Shown here one piece after another: positions 61,026 to 64,000 of a stretch of DNA of 64,000 nucleotides (its first letter is position 1; each line of letters begins with the position of its first letter). A program made the translations under genes and the position numbers. The notes under the pieces are model-generated. The model ran no database searches and was not told the DNA's origin. It saw nothing but the letters and a program-made list of their open reading frames with translations. The DNA lies in contig NZ_JAPENL010000001.1 of the NCBI RefSeq assembly GCF_026342015.1, forward strand, positions 372,001 to 436,000. Direction: 5' to 3'. This stretch comes from Micromonospora lupini. Lineage in GTDB: Bacteria > Actinomycetota > Actinomycetes > Mycobacteriales > Micromonosporaceae.

Positions 61026-62327
61026 ATGACGAAACCTCGTGTGGTGATCGTGGGGGCCGGGTTCGCCGGTTACCACGCGGCGAAGACGTTGAGCCGGATC
61101 GCCCGGGACCGGGCCGAGATCGTGGTGCTGAACTCCACCGACTACTTCCTGTACCTGCCGCTGCTGCCCGAGGTCGCGGCCGGGGTGGTCGAGCCCAAGC
61201 GGATCGCGGTGCCGCTGACCGGCACCCTCAAGGGCGTCCGGGTGGTGATCGGCGAGGCGGACCACGTCGACCTGCAGAACCGCTGGGTCGGCTTCACCCA
61301 GGCCGAGGGGGAGAAGAACCGCCTGGCGTACGACCGGCTGGTGCTCGCCGTGGGCAGCGTCAACAAGCTGCTGCCCATCCCGGGTGTCACCGAGTACGCG
61401 CACGGCTTCCGTGGCCTGCCCGAGGCCGTCTACCTGCACGACCACATCGTCCGCCAGATCGAGCTGGCCGAGCAGGCCGAGGACCCGGCGGAGCAGCAGG
61501 CGCGCTCCACCTTCGTGGTCGTCGGGGCGGGCTACACAGGCACCGAGGTCGCCGCGCACGGGCAGTTGTTCACCGACGCGCTGCACGCGCAGCGACCCCG
61601 GCTCACCGTCCGGCCCCGCTGGATGCTGCTCGACGTCGCCCCCCGGGTGCTGCCCGAGCTGGACAAGCGGATGTCCGACACCTCGCACAAGGTGCTCAAC
61701 CGGCGTGGCGTGGACGTACGGATGGGCACGTCGGTGGCCGAGGCGACCTGCGACGGGGTCAAGCTCACCGACGGCGAGTACATCCCGACCTGCACGCTCG
61801 TGTGGTGTGTGGGCGTGCGGCCCGACCCGTTCGTCAACGAGCTGGGCCTGCGTACCGACCGGGGCCGGCTGGTCACCGACGAGTTCCTCAACGTCCCCGG
61901 CTACCCGGAGGTCTTCGCCTGCGGTGACGCCGCCGCCGTGCCCGACCTGGTCAACCCGGGGCAGATCTGCGGCATGACGGCCCAGCACGCGCAGCGGCAG
62001 GGCAAGCGCGCGGCGCACAACATCGCCGCGTCGTACGGGTTCGGCCAGCGCAAGCCGTACAAGCACCACGATCTGGGTTGGGTGGTCGACCTGGGTGGCA
62101 AGGACGCTGCCGCGAACCCGCTGCACGTCAACCTGGGCGGGCTGCCGGCCAAGGCTGTCACCCGGGCGTACCACCTGATGGCGATGCCCGGCAACCGCAC
62201 CCGCGTGGGCGCCGACTGGGTGCTCGACGCCGCGCTGACCCGCTCGGCCGTGCAGTTGGGGCTGGTCCCGGCGAACGCGGTTCCGTTGGAGAGCACCTCA
62301 CCGGAGGTGGCGGTGCGGGGCCGCTGA
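61026..62327 (+). CDS. ndh: Type II NADH dehydrogenase (NDH-2)
   Basis: 433 residues. FAD motif VVIVGAGFAGYHAAKTL at the start, FLYLPLLPEVAAGVVEP (quinone-site region), NADH motif FVVVGAGYTGTEVAAHGQ and FACGDAAAVPDLVNPG before the C-terminal membrane-binding helices. NDH-2 passes electrons from NADH to menaquinone at the inner face of the membrane without proton pumping. ATG at 61026 with only a weak upstream purine tract. Confidence 0.9.
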   Translation: MTKPRVVIVGAGFAGYHAAKTLSRIARDRAEIVVLNSTDYFLYLPLLPEVAAGVVEPKRIAVPLTGTLKGVRVVIGEADHVDLQNRWVGFTQAEGEKNRLAYDRLVLAVGSVNKLLPIPGVTEYAHGFRGLPEAVYLHDHIVRQIELAEQAEDPAEQQARSTFVVVGAGYTGTEVAAHGQLFTDALHAQRPRLTVRPRWMLLDVAPRVLPELDKRMSDTSHKVLNRRGVDVRMGTSVAEATCDGVKLTDGEYIPTCTLVWCVGVRPDPFVNELGLRTDRGRLVTDEFLNVPGYPEVFACGDAAAVPDLVNPGQICGMTAQHAQRQGKRAAHNIAASYGFGQRKPYKHHDLGWVVDLGGKDAAANPLHVNLGGLPAKAVTRAYHLMAMPGNRTRVGADWVLDAALTRSAVQLGLVPANAVPLESTSPEVAVRGR

Positions 62328-62342
62328 GCGGAACCCGTCGAC

Positions 62343-62380
62343 CCGGCCGGTCAGCCCCGCGAGGGGGCGGGACCGGCCGG
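62343..62380. terminator. Hairpin at the convergent 3' ends of ndh and the AI-2E gene
   Basis: Ten-base arms CCGGCCGGTC (62343-62352) and GACCGGCCGG (62371-62380), with further GCCCC/GGGGC pairing inside. It overlaps the last codons of the convergent transporter gene and probably stops transcription from both sides. Confidence 0.55.
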
Positions 62381-63466
62381 TCCGTGCTCGGCCGGGGGGC
62401 GAGGTCCGCCGGGGTCGGCCGGTGGGGGTGGGTTCAGCCGTCGCGGCCCGTACTCGCGCAGCAGCGTCTGGACGATGCCTGCGGCGGGGATGGCCAGCAG
62501 CGCGCCGAGCAGCCCGGCCAGCTCCGCCGCGAGCAGCACGCTCAGCAGCACTGTCAGCGGGTTGAGCCGCACCGCGCGCGCCAGGATCAGCGGCTGGAGC
62601 AGATGGTTCTCGACCTGCTGGTAGACCACGAAGAAGACGAGCACGACGACCCCGGCGGTGGGGGAGTGCAGGAACCCGGCCCCGGCGGCGATCACCGCGC
62701 CGATCGTCGCGCCGACAAGCGGTATCAGGTCGGCCACCGCCACCAACAGCGCGATCACGCCCGCGAACGGCACCCCGGTCAGGACCAGCACCAGGAACGT
62801 CAACGCCCCGCAGATCACGCTGATCAGTAGGTTGCCGGTGAGATAGCCGGTCACCGTCCGCGACACCTCCCGGCCGACCCGGCGCAGGCGCTCGCCCTGA
62901 CCGTCCCCGGCCGCCGCGAGCACGCCGCGGGTGATCCGCGGCGATTCCAACACCATGAGGTACGCCAGCACGACGACTGTGACCAGCCCCGCGACCGTCT
63001 CCAGGACGCCGCGCAGCACGCCGACGGCGGGTTGTCGCAGCCGGCTGCCGAAGTCGCGCAGCTGGTCGGAGTGCTCGGCGACGTAGCGACGTATCCCGGT
63101 GCGGTCCACGAGCTGGCCCAGCGGACCGCGGCCGGCGCGCGCGTCGCGCAGCAGGTCGGGCCCCCGGTCGGCGAACCGGCCCAGCTCGTCCAGCAGCGGC
63201 ACCAGGATGACGGTGGCGAGGACCGCCACCACGACGAACGCGGCGAGGAACACGAGCAGCGTGGCCACGGCCCGCCGCCGGACGAACCGGCGTTGCAGCC
63301 AGTCCACTGACGGCTTGAGCGCGACCGCGAAGAAGGCGGCCACCACTGCCCAGACCAGCACCCGGCGTGTCGCGTACACGAAGGCGAGCGCGAGCGCGGT
63401 CGCCAGCACCAGACCGATCACGACCAGGGCCCGGCGGGCGGTGGCCCGATCGTCGGCGTTGCTCAC
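62351..63466 (-). CDS. AI-2E family (PerM-like) transporter
   Basis: 371 residues with about eight transmembrane helices. FAVALKPSVDWLQRRFVRRR, a central extramembrane region, and VADLIPLVGATIGAVIAAGA with VYQQVENHLLQPLILARAVR and LNPLTVLLSVLLAAELAGLL are the diagnostic AI-2E/UPF0118 blocks. Members include TqsA and Na+/H+ antiporter-like proteins; substrate here unknown. The C-terminus is Pro-rich. GTG at 63464-63466 preferred; the longer frame upstream overlaps the next gene. Confidence 0.9.
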   Translation of the reverse strand: MSNADDRATARRALVVIGLVLATALALAFVYATRRVLVWAVVAAFFAVALKPSVDWLQRRFVRRRAVATLLVFLAAFVVVAVLATVILVPLLDELGRFADRGPDLLRDARAGRGPLGQLVDRTGIRRYVAEHSDQLRDFGSRLRQPAVGVLRGVLETVAGLVTVVVLAYLMVLESPRITRGVLAAAGDGQGERLRRVGREVSRTVTGYLTGNLLISVICGALTFLVLVLTGVPFAGVIALLVAVADLIPLVGATIGAVIAAGAGFLHSPTAGVVVLVFFVVYQQVENHLLQPLILARAVRLNPLTVLLSVLLAAELAGLLGALLAIPAAGIVQTLLREYGPRRLNPPPPADPGGPRPPAEHGPAGPAPSRG

Positions 63467-63527
63467 CCACCGGGCCTTCCCCGCCCACACCACCGGAAAC
63501 CCGGCAATGCGGACGAGTCGACCCGCC

Positions 63528-64000
63528 CTACGCGGCGGCGTCGGCGAGTGGGTGGGCGCCGGCCACGAACGTGTCGAGCGCGGCCGCGTGCAGCAGCCCG
63601 CCGGGGATCGGGTCGCGCAGGGCCGCCGCCGCGAGCCGGCCCACCGGCAGCCCGCCGGGCCGATGCGTCGCGGCGAGCACCACGTTGCCGTAGCGCCGGC
63701 CCCGCAGCATCCGGCGGTCCCCGAACACGCAGACGTCTCCGAAGACGGCCCGCAGCGTCGCCACCTGTACGCGGGTGCCGACAAGCGGCGGCAGGTCCGT
63801 CACGTTGATCAGACAGAGTCCGCCGGGGCGCAGGGCGCGGGCCACCTCGGCCGCGAACTCCACGGTGCGCACGTGCGCGGGCATCCGGGCCGCCCGGTAG
63901 ATGTCGGCGATCACCAGGTCGTACGCGTCGGCGGGGGCGGCAGTGACCGCGTCCCGGGCGTCGGCGACCTCCACGCGCACCTCGGGCGGCAGCGGCGGCA
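63528..64000 (-). CDS. Spermidine-synthase-like methyltransferase-fold protein, 5' part outside window
   Basis: The visible C-terminal part (about 157 residues) reads VEVADARDAVTAAPADAYDL, VIADIYRAARMPAHVRTVEF, and ALRPGGLCLINVTDLPPLVG, the fold and Asp-containing loop of spermidine synthase-like enzymes. Many actinobacterial members of this family ('fused MFS/spermidine synthase' or stand-alone) lack proven aminopropyltransferase activity. The frame is open to the right edge, so the N-terminus is missing. Confidence 0.85.
   Translation of the reverse strand, partial: PPLPPEVRVEVADARDAVTAAPADAYDLVIADIYRAARMPAHVRTVEFAAEVARALRPGGLCLINVTDLPPLVGTRVQVATLRAVFGDVCVFGDRRMLRGRRYGNVVLAATHRPGGLPVGRLAAAALRDPIPGGLLHAAALDTFVAGAHPLADAAA

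Overview
The window is chromosomal DNA from a very GC-rich actinobacterium. Codon use, GTG starts, many leaderless promoters (TANNNT ending 6-8 bases before the start codon), a mycothiol-dependent aldehyde dehydrogenase, a class F sortase, MocR, WYL, PadR and NarL regulators, and families such as DUF6297, DUF2795, DUF2267 and DUF6510 all point to Micromonosporaceae, most likely Micromonospora. I see no rRNA, tRNA, CRISPR array, phage or IS transposase. It reads as core-like chromosome with small accessory insertions and decayed genes.

Layout. 1-3.6 kb: VOC protein (cut by the edge), SRPBCC protein, YchJ-like SEC-C protein, SGNH hydrolase, CorA. 3.7-4.9 kb: class F sortase and a sorted-protein-like partner separated by a strong hairpin. 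5.2-9.2 kb: MFS exporter, orphan lycopene cyclase, tyrosine phosphatase and RNase HI (divergent). 9.2-9.4 kb: first copy of a dispersed repeat of about 190 bp. 9.5-12.7 kb: pentapeptide-repeat protein and two divergent membrane proteins of unknown role, then an SDR remnant. 12.8-16.4 kb: metallo-hydrolase, B3/B4 protein, and a LysE exporter divergent from its likely MocR regulator. 16.3-25.6 kb: a minus-strand series of seven genes: WYL regulator, a degenerate ABC ATPase, a solute-binding lipoprotein, a fused double permease, a membrane-anchored STAND protein with a broken P-loop, a normal ABC ATPase and a DUF6297 membrane protein. 25.6-36.4 kb: small conserved proteins, a flavin monooxygenase/SDR pair, Fe-S photolyase, LtrA, a mycothiol aldehyde-detoxification pair, VOC and DUF3626. 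36.6-40.5 kb: two paralogous secreted lysozyme-like proteins around a secreted esterase and a MazG-like protein. 40.7-46.6 kb: pirin, DUF1345, DUF2795, DUF2267, a TerC transporter under a Mn2+ (yybP-ykoY) riboswitch, and a molybdopterin/flavin redox operon. 46.7-51.4 kb: alpha/beta hydrolases and a NarL-type two-component system, flanked by gene fragments. 51.4-64 kb: LLM oxidoreductase, VOC proteins, PadR/membrane pair beside the second repeat copy, methyltransferase, GNAT, M28 peptidase, glycogen-debranching-like enzyme, NDH-2, AI-2E transporter and a spermidine-synthase-like gene cut by the right edge.

The most unusual region is 16.3-24.5 kb. Four genes overlap stop-to-start. The sugar-type ABC ATPase among them has lost its Walker A lysine, Q-loop glutamine, catalytic glutamate and switch histidine. 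The two permeases are one polypeptide, and the last gene is a two-helix STAND/TPR protein whose Walker A lysine is also replaced. A normal ABC ATPase plus DUF6297 membrane protein follows 45 bases later. Other items worth following are the exactly conserved palindrome repeated in inverted orientation 44 kb apart, the readable switching structure of the terC riboswitch, and the insertion-like two-component block between gene remnants.
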